64,000 nt of DNA from Firmicutes bacterium AM55-24TS (GCA_003460745.1 QTVU01000008.1:12753-76752); one strand, 5' to 3'; shown: positions 1 to 9,496, counted from the stretch's first letter. Translations and numbers: made by a program. Notes: generated from the letters alone by a model not told the origin.

Positions 1-2
1 AG

Positions 3-1037
3 ACGATAGAAATGTACGATACTCATTATTCAAATACAAGCTTTGTTGCACTTGTTGAACTTGAGGAAATAGGCAAGGGAGCAATTATGCCTTGCGAAAA
101 GCCACACGAAGTTTCTATGCTTGACAGATATGAGCTTTTAAAATCAACAAATGCCGATATGAGTATGATAAGTTGCCTTTATGTAGAACCTGAAAAAGAA
201 CTTTTCAATTTGATGAATGAGCTTAGGGAAGAAAAGCCTGATCTTGAATTTTCATCTGACGATAATGTACAGCAAAAAATTTGGAAAATTTCATATAAGC
301 CGACAATCGACTTTATTATTGAACATTTTAAGGATTTGTCGTTGTACATCACTGACGGTCAGACAAGATACGAAACTTGTTTGCAGTACAAAGATTATAT
401 GAAAGAGCATAATCCGAATCATACGGGAAAAGAACCGTATAATTATATGATGATGTCGCTTTCAAATGCACATTCAGACGGTCTTGTTGTACTTCCTGTA
501 CACAGAGAAGTGAAAACTATAAAGAATTTCAGTGAATCACATTTTATTGCAGGTGCACAAGATCATTTCAGAGTTGAAAAAATTATTGTCGATTCAAATG
601 ATGAAACGCTTGTTCGTACAATGGTTAAGCAAATAAGCACTGTAAAAGCCGAAACAAGAATTGCGGCATATTGCGGTGGTGATTATTTTTACAGAATGGT
701 GCTTTTGGATAAGGATTACATTAAAAATGACGTTTATCCCGATATGTCAAAGGAATATTGCAATCTTGATATAGTGGCACTGAATAAGCTGATAATTGAT
801 GATGTGTTTCATATTGATGAAGAAAAGTATGAGGATTATGTACATTCGACAAGAAGTTATGAATCGTGCTACAGAGATATTCAAGACGGAAAGTACGATA
901 TAATGTTCATAATGAACCCTGTAAGAGTCGAACAGATAAGAAATATAACTGCAATGGGTGAGAGATTGCCGGAGGTTACAATCAGCGTATTCCCGAAACC
1001 GTCGGTCGGTGTAATAATAAATTTAAAAGAAGATTAA
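3..1037 (+). CDS. DUF1015 family protein (5' end cut by window edge)
   Basis: This is a conserved cytoplasmic protein of unknown function. The DUF1015 family signature is visible as LYITDGQTRYETCLQYK near the middle, followed by a YNYMMMSLSN stretch and VVLPVHR. The reading frame is open to the first base, and an internal ATG at 12 is the first Met in view. Family members are usually above 400 residues, so roughly the first 70-100 residues lie outside the window and the ATG at 12 is probably not the real start. It precedes the rplU promoter and is likely transcribed separately. No catalytic role can be assigned. Confidence 0.85.
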   Translation, partial: TIEMYDTHYSNTSFVALVELEEIGKGAIMPCEKPHEVSMLDRYELLKSTNADMSMISCLYVEPEKELFNLMNELREEKPDLEFSSDDNVQQKIWKISYKPTIDFIIEHFKDLSLYITDGQTRYETCLQYKDYMKEHNPNHTGKEPYNYMMMSLSNAHSDGLVVLPVHREVKTIKNFSESHFIAGAQDHFRVEKIIVDSNDETLVRTMVKQISTVKAETRIAAYCGGDYFYRMVLLDKDYIKNDVYPDMSKEYCNLDIVALNKLIIDDVFHIDEEKYEDYVHSTRSYESCYRDIQDGKYDIMFIMNPVRVEQIRNITAMGERLPEVTISVFPKPSVGVIINLKED

Positions 1038-1044
1038 AAAATGC

Positions 1045-1073
1045 TTGACAAGCTATTAATAATATGGTATTAT
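1045..1073 (+). promoter_or_regulatory. Sigma-A type promoter for rplU-rpmA
   Basis: TTGACA at 1045-1050 and TATTAT at 1068-1073 are separated by exactly 17 bases. It lies just after the DUF1015 stop and about 90 bases before rplU, leaving room for a leader RNA. Confidence 0.85.
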
Positions 1074-1079
1074 GTAATA

Positions 1080-1140
1080 GTGACCGCATAGAATGGGTTT
1101 TAAATCTGCTCGCAGTACCTATGATAGCGTGTCCTCATAA
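1080..1140 (+). promoter_or_regulatory. Putative ribosomal protein L21 leader
   Basis: The 5' UTR of rplU can fold with GACCG (1082-1086) pairing to CG(T)GTC (1128-1133) and CATAG (1087-1091) pairing to CTATG (1119-1123). Firmicutes carry a known L21 leader at this place, thought to bind L21 for autogenous control. The position and the TGACCGC / GCGTGTCC ends resemble that family from memory; no covariance search could be run. Confidence 0.55.
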
Positions 1141-1161
1141 ATTTAAGAGGAGGTGTTTTGG

Positions 1162-1473
1162 ATGTACGCAGTAATCGTAACAGGCGGCAAACAGTACAAG
1201 GTTAGCGAAGGTGATACACTTTTCGTTGAAAAAATCGAAGCTGAAGAAGGTTCAGCAGTAACATTTGATCAGGTACTTATGGTCGGTGAAGGTGAAGATG
1301 TAAAGGTCGGTGCTCCTACAGTAGCAGGCGCAACAGTTGAAGCTAATATCGTAAAGAACGGTAAAGCTAAGAAGATTTACGTTTTCAAGATGAAGAGAAA
1401 GAAGAACGAGCGTAAGAAGAAGGGTCACAGACAACCTTTCACAAAGGTAGAAATCACAAAGATTAATGCCTAA
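1162..1473 (+). CDS. rplU: 50S ribosomal protein L21
   Basis: This encodes large-subunit protein L21, which binds 23S rRNA with L20. The product is 103 residues, the normal family length, beginning [18 protein letters not shown] and ending in a basic tail ([21 protein letters not shown]). The start is the ATG at 1162, preceded by AGAGGAGGTG; an in-frame GTG at 1153 lies inside that ribosome binding site. rpmA follows after 39 bases. The ysxB/prp protease gene that usually lies between the two in Firmicutes is absent. Confidence 0.97.
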   Translation: MYAVIVTGGKQYKVSEGDTLFVEKIEAEEGSAVTFDQVLMVGEGEDVKVGAPTVAGATVEANIVKNGKAKKIYVFKMKRKKNERKKKGHRQPFTKVEITKINA

Positions 1474-1512
1474 TTACGCATGATAAGACATTAAGATAGC
1501 GAGGTGTTTTAA

Positions 1513-1767
1513 ATGGCTCATAAGAAAGGTATGGGTAGTACAAAAAACGGTCGTGACAGTGAGTCTAAAAGACTAGGTGCAAAGAGAGCAGACGGTCAGT
1601 TCGTTCTTGCAGGCAACATTCTTGTTAGACAAAGAGGAACAAAGATTCATCCTGGTAACAATGTTGGTATCGGTAGCGATGATACATTGTTCGCACTAAT
1701 CGACGGTAAGGTTAAGTTTGAAAGAAAAGGCAGAGATAAGACACAGTGCAGTGTTTATGCTGACTAA
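1513..1767 (+). CDS. rpmA: 50S ribosomal protein L27
   Basis: Large-subunit protein L27 reaches the peptidyl-transferase centre with its N terminus. The 84-residue product begins [18 protein letters not shown], the mature form. Most Firmicutes encode a short N-terminal extension that is cut off by the protease Prp. Here a TAA stop (1510-1512) sits directly before the ATG, so no extension can be encoded, and no prp gene lies between rplU and rpmA. Protein and protease therefore appear to be lost together. The ribosome binding site is GAGGTG at 1501-1506. Confidence 0.97.
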   Translation: MAHKKGMGSTKNGRDSESKRLGAKRADGQFVLAGNILVRQRGTKIHPGNNVGIGSDDTLFALIDGKVKFERKGRDKTQCSVYAD

Positions 1768-1782
1768 TTTTTGAATAACCGG

Positions 1783-1823
1783 GTCGTTTCGAAATGGTTA
1801 CACATTTCGGAACGACTTTTTTT
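1783..1823 (+). terminator. Rho-independent terminator after rpmA
   Basis: A long stem (GTCGTTTCGAAATG at 1783-1796 against CATTTCGGAACGAC at 1803-1816, with one G-T pair) is followed by seven T residues. Confidence 0.9.
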
Positions 1824-1921
1824 GTTGTATGAAATTTAAAAATGATTTTTCTGTCATATAAAATATAAGGCTTTTAGTTGTTAAAAATTAAACATTTCAG
1901 AATGGTTTTTGTTGTACAAAA

Positions 1922-1955
1922 TAAAAAAATACCGTTGCCAAAAAGCAACGGTATT
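1922..1955 (-). terminator. Terminator of the GH43 gene
   Basis: ATACCGTTGC (1929-1938) pairs with GCAACGGTAT (1945-1954). Read on the minus strand it ends in a T tract, just past the stop codon of the GH43 gene. Confidence 0.88.
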
Positions 1956-1967
1956 TTGTGTTTTTAA

Positions 1968-4900
1968 TTATTTGTTTGTAACTGAAAATGAGCAATTTGC
2001 GGTATTTGAACCGTTTGTAAGTGTGATATTTTTGCCCGATACTGTGATGAAATATCCAGGTCTTGAAACACTTTCAAATGAAACATTTCCATCTGTACCA
2101 TCAATAGCTTTGACTGTCTTAAATGTCATTCTTCTTGCTAAAACGGTGTCTGTTTTGGCTTGTTGTGTTAAAATTACTTTTTTACCTTTAACGCATAGAT
2201 ATAATCCAGGTTTATAAACGGATTGAATTGAAACGTAATTTTCGTTTGAACTGTCTAATTTCCCTTGTTCAATTTCCCATTGAGTTGTCTTTAAATCGGC
2301 ACCGTCAGCAGTGGCTGTAAGTGGCTTTTTAAGAGGATAACTTGCATCATCTGATGGGTTATTAAATGCAGTGTAGCCGATATATTTGTTGTCTGCTGTT
2401 GATATGACGGAAGCAGTACCTGTTAGACCTGTTGAAGTTTCATCGATATACGGAACAGTACCGTCCTCGTTAAATGTCATTTCACTAACGCAGACACTTC
2501 TTCTAAAACCACTGCCCCAAACAAGAGAGCCGTTGTGGTAGATAAAGTATGTTTTGCCGTTGAAATCTATAACGGCAGGGTGGTTGGTGTTTGAAGTAGC
2601 TGTCGGCTCCATTATAACGCCGCCCCATTTCCAAGGACCGTACATTGAATCTGATGTTGCGTAACCCATTTGCTCACGCCAACCGAAAGCACCGAACAAA
2701 TAATATTTACCTGTGTAATTTCCGTCTGCATCTTGCTGACGATAAATCCAAGGAGCTTCTGTAAATCCAAGACCATCCGGAAGCCCATCAAATTTTTGTT
2801 GAAGTATGTCTTTGCCCATTTGGATAGAACCGTCCTCATCTAAATCATTTACGGAAATCATATCATCATTAAGTTCGCATACATAGAAGTTAGTATTACC
2901 CCAAGCAAGATAACGATGTTCAACACCATCAACGGTTTCTACCCAAACGGTAGGGTCGATGTCATCATGGTCACGAGCTTGCGGCTCTGTTAATGTACCT
3001 TGAATAAGCGGTTTTCCTATGTCTGTAAACGGACCTGTAGGGGAGTCAGATACTGCAACACCGATTGACTGCTTACCGCTTGAAGTTTTATCCCAAGTAC
3101 AGAAGTACAAATAATACTTACCGTTGTGCTTGATAACTTGACTTGCCCAGGCTGATGTATCGTTTGATCTCCAAGAAATATCTTTAGCACTCATAACAGA
3201 GCCTTTATATTCCCAGTTTTCCATATCCTTTGAAGTGTAACATACCCATTCAGGCATTACATAGCTGTCACCTGTTGATGTGTCGTGTCCGGCATATAGA
3301 TAAACTGTATCGTCCTCAACATATGCGGCAGGGTCGCCTGCGTATAGAGTCTTGCCGGCTGCGTCAAAGCCAAGGATTGGATTGCCTTGTGTGCTTTTTG
3401 TGATTGTAGTTGGGGTGGTTGTAACGTTGCTTGTTGGTTCTGTTGACTGTGAAACCGCATTGCTCTTTTTTGCAAAGCTTGCAACACCGTTTTGGTCAGT
3501 ACCTGTCATTATAATTGCAGATTCTCTCTTATCTTTATCGTAACCTGTCATAACGAACAACTTCATTGTATCGCCCATCTGATAGAATTCGTAATTGGTG
3601 TCGTCACCGTCTACGTTAAATTTTAGTGTTACAGTATAGTCGTTGTCATATTCCCAAGTGCCGATACCGTTACCGATTGTACCGTCCGGTTGGAGAATGA
3701 TTTGGCTTGAATGTACAGGTAAGTCAGTACCCTTATATGCGGCACTCTTGCTCACATCGGTAACATCATCTCTCATAATTGTGTGACCTACACTTGATAA
3801 ATCCCAAGTACCGTAAATCATTTCCTTAGGAATTTCTTGTTCTTTTTCACCCGCATATACAAGAGGTGAGATTACCGGCCAACCGTCCTTAGTCCAAAGA
3901 ATTTTCTTGACTTGAAGATAAGCTATTGAGTCAGCTACCTTACGGCAGTGCTGAACAAGATACCATTGACCATCGTCGTCTTGGAATACACTGTTGTGAC
4001 CGCTGCCGACATATTCAATGCCGTCACCAAGCTGGAATGAGCCCGACATCTTGTAGCCCCAAAGTTCATCAAGAGAGCTTTGCTCTGCATATGTTGCTCC
4101 GACAGGTCTGTTTTTCTGGTCGAGAAGTTGTTTGTGAGGCGTGTCTTTAAGAACGTCAGTAAAAGTCTTCTTTGTTCTTGCAACTCTTATATTGTAGTTA
4201 GTACCAAGCCAGCCGTAAGAAGTGAACATATATCTGTAACCTGTGTCTTTATTGTATACTGTATAAGGACCTTCCGGACCTACAACACCGCTGGGAGTTG
4301 AGAATAATCTTGTACCAAAGTTTCGACCGCTTGAAAGAATAGTTTCGTCAGAAGTATAGTCGATACCTTCTATGCGACCTGTTTTGGTATTGAGTTCTGC
4401 CATATAGATACCTTTCCAGAACGAACCCCAAATAAAGTATGTTTTGCCGTCTGTATCTGTAAAGATGTTTGCGTCAATACAGTTAGTATTATAATTCTTA
4501 TCTTCCTTACTTGCAATTACAACACCTGCGTCTATATTATTGTCGATGTCGTCCCAAAGTTCCGGTGATTTGGACTTTACAAGGCTTATAACCGAGTTCC
4601 TGCCGCCAAGTCCGCATGATGTTGAAAGATAGAACCAGTACGGGTGGTCGTCGCCCTCTTTATAGTACAAATCGGGTGCCCAATAAGTTGTGTTGGCGGT
4701 TGTGCCCGAATAATTTTTATCAATAAATTCCTTAGCTTTTTTAGGCACTGTTACTTTTTTTGTATAATCGTGTTTTTCCCAATTAATTAAATCTTCTGAT
4801 TCAAATACAAGATTGTGTGTTGAGTATACAAAATAATGTTTTGTAACAGGGTCTTTGAATATTGTCGGGTCGTGAACACCTTCCGTTGTGTCTGCACTGT

Positions 4901-6278
4901 CGGCAGGTGTAGCGTCAGGAAATTCAACGCTTGCGGTAGGTAAGTAACCTGCTTCGTAGGTTGCAGTCTTGTCATCAACTGTGCTTGATACAAGAACTTT
5001 ATAATACGAAACATTACTGTCACCTGTTATGTAATCTGTAAAGTCGTAACTGTCCATAATACCGAGTGTTACAGAATCAAGCGTCTGTACAGCGTCGGAC
5101 TGCTTTCCGTCTTTGTCAAAAGGAACAATTTGTAATGAAACAGACTGCTCTGACGGAGTGTAGTTTGTAACGCTTGTTTTCACTTTTACTTTATCGCCTG
5201 TACGGATTTGGAATGCTTTGTTGTCACTTAACGGTTGTAAGCCGTCTATTGAATTCCATACGAACACTTTTACAGTGTCATTTTCGTTTTTCTTTATATT
5301 TTCAAAAGTAACTGTTTTGTCTGATGTTACATCTGATTTACTCTTTTTTGCTGCATTTGTAAGAACACCGTTTGAGTATGAAGCTGCAATTATTTCATAT
5401 TTGTCCTCTGAAGGCGACGGAACTGAAACGGTAACGTTATTGCCACTTTCTGTAACACTGTAATTTGTATAGAATTGAGTGTTAATATCAAGACAATTCT
5501 TTTCTTTTACAGTTTCCTCTTGCTCTCTTTGTATAGCTTTTGCGGCAAGTTGGTTAATTTCGGTTTCGTTCAATGCTCTGCCGTATACTTTGAAATCATC
5601 AATCATACCCGAAAAACCTTCTCCGCTACCCCAGTTTGCGTGACCGATCCATGTAGACGCGTCAGCAGTAAACAGTGACTTGATGTCAACTGCCGCAGTG
5701 TCTGAGGCTAATAGTTTACCGTTTACATATACCTTTGTACCGTCAGCGGTAAATACTGTTGTGACGTATTGCCAGTCACCGCTTGCGTTTGCATTAACGC
5801 TGCTCAGACGTGTTCCGCTGTTGTTGTAACGTTCAACGGTATAGCCTGATGATGAGGCAAGCATACCTAAATATTTTTCGTTAAGATAATCTTGTGAACC
5901 GCTTACAGGTGTTGTCATAAACGCCCATCTGCTTGACGGTTTAATCCAAAAAGAAAATGTTGCGGCATCTTTGCCGTTTAAAAGACCTTTCGGAAGTTCA
6001 AGATAATTGCCTGCTGCGTCTGTTGAAATGCTTAATGCTTTGCTTGAAACGTCATAGTTGTCAACATAGCCTACACTGCCGTGTTCCGTAACGGTACCGC
6101 CGACCGTTGCATTGAATGAGCCAGAGGAAGTGCCTGTTTCATCAAACGTGATGTCCATAAGCAGACCGTCCGTAGGCAGTGCGTCATCAGCCAATGCGGT
6201 GTGCGGTGTGGCAAGGACCGAACACAACATAGATGCTGAAATAACACTGCTCAAGACTTTTTTCAGTGTTTTGTTCAT
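1968..6278 (-). CDS. Secreted multimodular protein with two GH43 domains
   Basis: A 1436-residue extracellular arabinan/xylan-type glycosidase. A signal peptide (about 1-31, ending ALADD) is followed by a LamG/concanavalin-like domain (about 35-245), beta-sandwich linkers, a first GH43 propeller (from about 466, with HDPTIFKDP, CIDANIFTD and GPEGPYTVY carrying the expected D, D, E residues), a second GH43 module (from about 976, with AGDPAAYV, HDDIDPTVW and GFTEAPW) and a C-terminal AbfB/ricin-like trefoil (about 1285-1436). GH43 enzymes release arabinose or xylose from arabinan, arabinoxylan or pectin side chains. No wall anchor is visible, so it is probably released. AAGGAGAG precedes the ATG. 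Exact specificities cannot be set. Confidence 0.92.
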   Translation of the reverse strand: MNKTLKKVLSSVISASMLCSVLATPHTALADDALPTDGLLMDITFDETGTSSGSFNATVGGTVTEHGSVGYVDNYDVSSKALSISTDAAGNYLELPKGLLNGKDAATFSFWIKPSSRWAFMTTPVSGSQDYLNEKYLGMLASSSGYTVERYNNSGTRLSSVNANASGDWQYVTTVFTADGTKVYVNGKLLASDTAAVDIKSLFTADASTWIGHANWGSGEGFSGMIDDFKVYGRALNETEINQLAAKAIQREQEETVKEKNCLDINTQFYTNYSVTESGNNVTVSVPSPSEDKYEIIAASYSNGVLTNAAKKSKSDVTSDKTVTFENIKKNENDTVKVFVWNSIDGLQPLSDNKAFQIRTGDKVKVKTSVTNYTPSEQSVSLQIVPFDKDGKQSDAVQTLDSVTLGIMDSYDFTDYITGDSNVSYYKVLVSSTVDDKTATYEAGYLPTASVEFPDATPADSADTTEGVHDPTIFKDPVTKHYFVYSTHNLVFESEDLINWEKHDYTKKVTVPKKAKEFIDKNYSGTTANTTYWAPDLYYKEGDDHPYWFYLSTSCGLGGRNSVISLVKSKSPELWDDIDNNIDAGVVIASKEDKNYNTNCIDANIFTDTDGKTYFIWGSFWKGIYMAELNTKTGRIEGIDYTSDETILSSGRNFGTRLFSTPSGVVGPEGPYTVYNKDTGYRYMFTSYGWLGTNYNIRVARTKKTFTDVLKDTPHKQLLDQKNRPVGATYAEQSSLDELWGYKMSGSFQLGDGIEYVGSGHNSVFQDDDGQWYLVQHCRKVADSIAYLQVKKILWTKDGWPVISPLVYAGEKEQEIPKEMIYGTWDLSSVGHTIMRDDVTDVSKSAAYKGTDLPVHSSQIILQPDGTIGNGIGTWEYDNDYTVTLKFNVDGDDTNYEFYQMGDTMKLFVMTGYDKDKRESAIIMTGTDQNGVASFAKKSNAVSQSTEPTSNVTTTPTTITKSTQGNPILGFDAAGKTLYAGDPAAYVEDDTVYLYAGHDTSTGDSYVMPEWVCYTSKDMENWEYKGSVMSAKDISWRSNDTSAWASQVIKHNGKYYLYFCTWDKTSSGKQSIGVAVSDSPTGPFTDIGKPLIQGTLTEPQARDHDDIDPTVWVETVDGVEHRYLAWGNTNFYVCELNDDMISVNDLDEDGSIQMGKDILQQKFDGLPDGLGFTEAPWIYRQQDADGNYTGKYYLFGAFGWREQMGYATSDSMYGPWKWGGVIMEPTATSNTNHPAVIDFNGKTYFIYHNGSLVWGSGFRRSVCVSEMTFNEDGTVPYIDETSTGLTGTASVISTADNKYIGYTAFNNPSDDASYPLKKPLTATADGADLKTTQWEIEQGKLDSSNENYVSIQSVYKPGLYLCVKGKKVILTQQAKTDTVLARRMTFKTVKAIDGTDGNVSFESVSRPGYFITVSGKNITLTNGSNTANCSFSVTNK

Positions 6279-6315
6279 TGTATCTCTCTCCTTACATATG
6301 TTTTTTAACTATATT

Positions 6316-6344
6316 ATTATACCAAAAAAAATTGGCAGTGTAAA
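6316..6344 (-). promoter_or_regulatory. Promoter of the GH43 gene
   Basis: On the minus strand, TTTACA (6344-6339) and TATAAT (6321-6316) are 17 bases apart, about 40 bases upstream of the start codon. Confidence 0.8.
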
Positions 6345-6422
6345 TAATATAAGAATATAAGCACAATAAATTAGTGATAAAACACTGATTTTTTGAATAA
6401 TATTGAATTGGAGGTGGGACGT

Positions 6423-7016
6423 GTGAAATTAAACGACATTGCAGCCGACGAAAAACACGGTAACGGACTTTTGGGATTGCTTATTTTTTTGCTTGTTGTC
6501 GGTGTGACGGTAGGGAGTGTGTATTTGGCGAAAAACAGCGGCGATATGGCAGAGGGGATAAAAAATTATATAGGCAGTTTTTGTACGGCTGTAAGCGAAA
6601 ATAAGAACAGTATGACTGTTTTTAAAAATTCGTTACAAGCTAATCTTATCAGTGTCGGAATTGTATTTTTAATGGGATTTTTGCGATTCGGTTTTATTGT
6701 AACGGGAGCGATTATTGTAAGGAAAGGGTTTATAATAGGTTTTACAACCGCGTCATTTATTAAATTCTATGGAGCAAAAGGTATGCTTGTTATGCTTTCA
6801 ACAATGCCGACAATACTTATAACAATACCGACATTACTGCTTTTTTCGGCTGTAAGCATTAAATATTCACTTAATTCCGAAAGAAAATCAAAAAAAATAA
6901 TTTTTTCGTATATATTTTTTATGATAATAATAATTTCTATATTTTGTGTTGCGTCATTGTCGGAGGGATACTTGACCACAACATTTATGAGCTGGGTTTC
7001 GCCGAAATTAAGCTAA
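6423..7016 (+). CDS. spoIIM: Stage II sporulation protein M
   Basis: SpoIIM is a membrane protein of the SpoIIDMP engulfment machinery in sporulation. The product is about 197 residues with several hydrophobic segments. It shows the family pattern of an FKNSLQANLISVGIVFLMGF stretch, then GFIIGFT and a long C-terminal membrane hairpin. The start is taken as the GTG at 6423, because GGAGGTGG (6410-6417) is spaced for it; the upstream ATG at 6393 lacks a ribosome binding site. The next gene is xerD, and spoIIM and xerD also lie close together in Bacillus and clostridia, which supports the call. Confidence 0.8.
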   Translation: MKLNDIAADEKHGNGLLGLLIFLLVVGVTVGSVYLAKNSGDMAEGIKNYIGSFCTAVSENKNSMTVFKNSLQANLISVGIVFLMGFLRFGFIVTGAIIVRKGFIIGFTTASFIKFYGAKGMLVMLSTMPTILITIPTLLLFSAVSIKYSLNSERKSKKIIFSYIFFMIIIISIFCVASLSEGYLTTTFMSWVSPKLS

Positions 7017-7053
7017 AACGCTGAAAATGGCGTAAAAACAAGAAAAATAGGGG

Positions 7054-7081
7054 TTTACAAATTAAAAAAATGTGGTATAAT
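7054..7081 (+). promoter_or_regulatory. Promoter of xerD
   Basis: TTTACA (7054-7059) and TATAAT (7076-7081) are 16 bases apart. Confidence 0.8.
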
Positions 7082-7158
7082 TATAATCACATTGAAACAT
7101 AAATGAAATATTTTTGAAATATACGTAAAGAAACAGTAAACTCGGAGGAATGAACAAA

Positions 7159-8043
7159 ATGAATACCTACGTTAAGGAATACACAAGTTTTATGACAGAT
7201 ATACGCCATAAATCGCTAAACACAGTTGAATCATATAAGCGTGATGTTACACAATATATTTCTTATCTTGACGGAACAGGCGTAACGGATATATCGTCTA
7301 CAACAAAGACCACGGTATTGTCATATTTGCTTTATCTTCAAAAGGAGGGCAGAGCAAGCTCGACTGTTTCAAGGACACTTGCGTCACTTCGTTCGTATTA
7401 TTTGTTTATGATGCAAAACGGTGTTGTAAAGTCAAATCCGACTTCTAATCTTGAGGCACCTCATGTGGAAAAGAAAATTCCGAAAATTTTATCAGGCGAA
7501 GAAGTTGAACTTCTTTTGGAACAACCTAAAAACTGTGATAATAAGGGTATACGTGACAAGGCTATGCTTGAACTTTTGTACGCAACAGGTATAAGAGTGA
7601 GTGAACTTATCAATCTTGACGTAAGTGATGTTAATGTTCCTATGAGCTTTGTTCGTTGTAAGGGCGGAAAGAAAGAACGTATTATTCCTATGGGACATCA
7701 GGCAAAAGACGCACTTGAAAATTACATAAACAATGTCAGAAAATATATGGTTAAAGATGAAAACGAAACAGCGTTGTTCGTAAATTGCAGCGGTGCGCGT
7801 CTTTCAAGACAGGGGTTCTGGAAACTTATAAAATACTATCAGCATATCGCAGGTATCGAAACTGATATAACACCGCATACTTTACGTCATTCGTTTGCGG
7901 CACATCTTCTCGAAAACGGTGCTGATTTACATTCAATTCAAGAAATGATGGGACATGCAGATATTTCATCGACGCAAGTTTATTCAAGAATGATGAACAG
8001 TAAAATTAAAGACGTATATGCAAAAGCTCATCCGCGTGCATAA
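7159..8043 (+). CDS. xerD: Site-specific tyrosine recombinase XerD
   Basis: XerD acts with XerC at dif sites to resolve chromosome dimers. The 294-residue product has the N-terminal SAM-like core-binding domain and the C-terminal catalytic domain. The visible active-site boxes are ATGIRVSEL (Arg), HTLRHSFAAHLLENG (His..Arg), a MMGHAD His and QVYSRMM (Tyr nucleophile). GGAGG at 7144-7148 suits the ATG at 7159 better than the ATG at 7150, which is only one base away. It is intact and full length. Its housekeeping neighbourhood argues for the chromosomal Xer protein rather than a phage integrase. Confidence 0.93.
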   Translation: MNTYVKEYTSFMTDIRHKSLNTVESYKRDVTQYISYLDGTGVTDISSTTKTTVLSYLLYLQKEGRASSTVSRTLASLRSYYLFMMQNGVVKSNPTSNLEAPHVEKKIPKILSGEEVELLLEQPKNCDNKGIRDKAMLELLYATGIRVSELINLDVSDVNVPMSFVRCKGGKKERIIPMGHQAKDALENYINNVRKYMVKDENETALFVNCSGARLSRQGFWKLIKYYQHIAGIETDITPHTLRHSFAAHLLENGADLHSIQEMMGHADISSTQVYSRMMNSKIKDVYAKAHPRA

Positions 8044-8048
8044 GAAAA

Positions 8049-8083
8049 ATATGCCTTACACTCGTAGGTATATTTTTTTTGAA
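8049..8083 (+). terminator. Probable terminator after xerD
   Basis: ATGCCTTAC and GTAGGTAT can pair with one bulged T and a four-base loop, followed by eight T residues. The stem is imperfect. Confidence 0.6.
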
Positions 8084-8113
8084 TAATTAATAATTCATTA
8101 TACAAAATAACTA

Positions 8114-8143
8114 TTGACACAAACGGCGGTGTAATGATATATT
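8114..8143 (+). promoter_or_regulatory. Promoter of obgE
   Basis: TTGACA (8114-8119) is followed 18 bases later by TATATT (8138-8143) with a TG just upstream. The obgE start codon is about 50 bases downstream. Confidence 0.75.
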
Positions 8144-8193
8144 ATAAGTTGGAAAAAATATATAATTGTTAATAATCGAAACGGAGAATAAAT

Positions 8194-9474
8194 ATGTTTA
8201 TAGATAAGGCTAAAATTTTTATAAAGGCCGGTAAGGGCGGTAACGGCGCAATATCTTTTCATCGTGAAAAGTATGTTGCGGCAGGAGGTCCTGACGGCGG
8301 TGACGGCGGTAAGGGCGGTAATGTTATATTTAAAGTTGAGCTTGGTATGACTACTCTTATGGATTTCAGATATAAGAGAAAGTATGTCGCTCAAAACGGT
8401 ATGGACGGTTCGGGTAAACGTCAAAAGGGTAAAAAGGGTGAAGATATAATAATCAAAGTACCGCAAGGTACAATCGTTCGTGACGCGGAAAGTAATCGCT
8501 TGATTGCCGATTTATCCGATCCCGATAAAGAGGTTGTTCTTGCAAGAGGCGGTAACGGCGGTTGGGGTAATGCTCATTTTGCTACGGCGATAAGACAAAC
8601 TCCGAACTTTGCGAAAAACGGACAAACAGGCGATGAACGTGAAATTGTACTTGAATTGAAGCTTTTGGCTGACGTCGGACTTGTAGGTTTTCCTAATGTC
8701 GGTAAGTCAACATTGCTTTCAATGACGACAAAAGCAGATCCGAAAATTGCAAATTATCACTTTACAACGCTTGAGCCGAATTTGGGTGTAGTCGATCTTG
8801 GCGACCACAGAAGTTTTGTGCTTGCCGATATTCCGGGAATTATAGAGGGTGCAAGTGAGGGTGTAGGTCTTGGACACGCATTTTTAAGACATATTGAGCG
8901 TACAAGAATATTAATTCACGTTGTTGATGTTTCTGGAATTGAGGGAAGAAATCCGATAGAAGATTTTGATATTATAAATTCGGAACTTTCAAAATACGAT
9001 TTGGAATTGGAATCAAGACCGCAGATTGTGGCGGCAAATAAAACAGACATAATTCAAGATATGGACAAATACAACGCATTTCTTGAAGAAATGAAAAACA
9101 GAGGTATAGAAGTATTTGAAATTTCTGCCGCTACAAATAAAGGTGTTGCGGAACTTATGAATAAAACTTACGAGGAACTTTCAAAATTACCTCCGATAGC
9201 TATATTCGAGCCTGAAATGGATATTAACGAAGAAGAATACATTACGGATGACGAAAAAGGCTATGAAATTAAACGCGAAAACGAAAAATACGTTATATCG
9301 GGTTCATGGATTGAGGCTGTCGGCGGCAGCGTAAACTTCTCCGACCAAGAGTCATTGCAGTATTTCCAACGTGCATTGCTTAAACGCGGTGTTATTGAGG
9401 ACTTAATCAATATGGGAATAAAAGAGGGAGAAATTGTTCAAATCGGTGATTTGGAATTTGAATTTGTATTCTAA
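8194..9474 (+). CDS. obgE: GTPase Obg/CgtA
   Basis: Obg is an essential GTPase tied to 50S assembly and stress control. The 426-residue product has the glycine-rich Obg fold (about 1-158, with repeats such as GGPDGGDGGKGGNV), the G domain (G1 GFPNVGKST near 168, G3 DIPG, G4 NKTD) and a C-terminal OCT domain (about 350-426). The length is typical of Firmicutes. It is convergent with ylbJ and shares a bidirectional terminator with it. In Bacillus, obg lies by rplU-rpmA; here it is about 7 kb away with GH43, spoIIM and xerD between. Confidence 0.97.
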   Translation: MFIDKAKIFIKAGKGGNGAISFHREKYVAAGGPDGGDGGKGGNVIFKVELGMTTLMDFRYKRKYVAQNGMDGSGKRQKGKKGEDIIIKVPQGTIVRDAESNRLIADLSDPDKEVVLARGGNGGWGNAHFATAIRQTPNFAKNGQTGDEREIVLELKLLADVGLVGFPNVGKSTLLSMTTKADPKIANYHFTTLEPNLGVVDLGDHRSFVLADIPGIIEGASEGVGLGHAFLRHIERTRILIHVVDVSGIEGRNPIEDFDIINSELSKYDLELESRPQIVAANKTDIIQDMDKYNAFLEEMKNRGIEVFEISAATNKGVAELMNKTYEELSKLPPIAIFEPEMDINEEEYITDDEKGYEIKRENEKYVISGSWIEAVGGSVNFSDQESLQYFQRALLKRGVIEDLINMGIKEGEIVQIGDLEFEFVF

Positions 9475-9496
9475 AAAAATATATATCAGAGTTTGA

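Noticed and set aside
217-402. Short ORFs in alternative frames within clear genes across the whole window
   Set aside because: They lie inside genes with strong family matches, lack ribosome binding sites and show no recognisable protein features.
7159-8043. Phage or integrative-element integrase
   Set aside because: Length, active-site boxes and the spoIIM/obgE neighbourhood fit chromosomal XerD, and no attachment-site repeats or phage genes are nearby.
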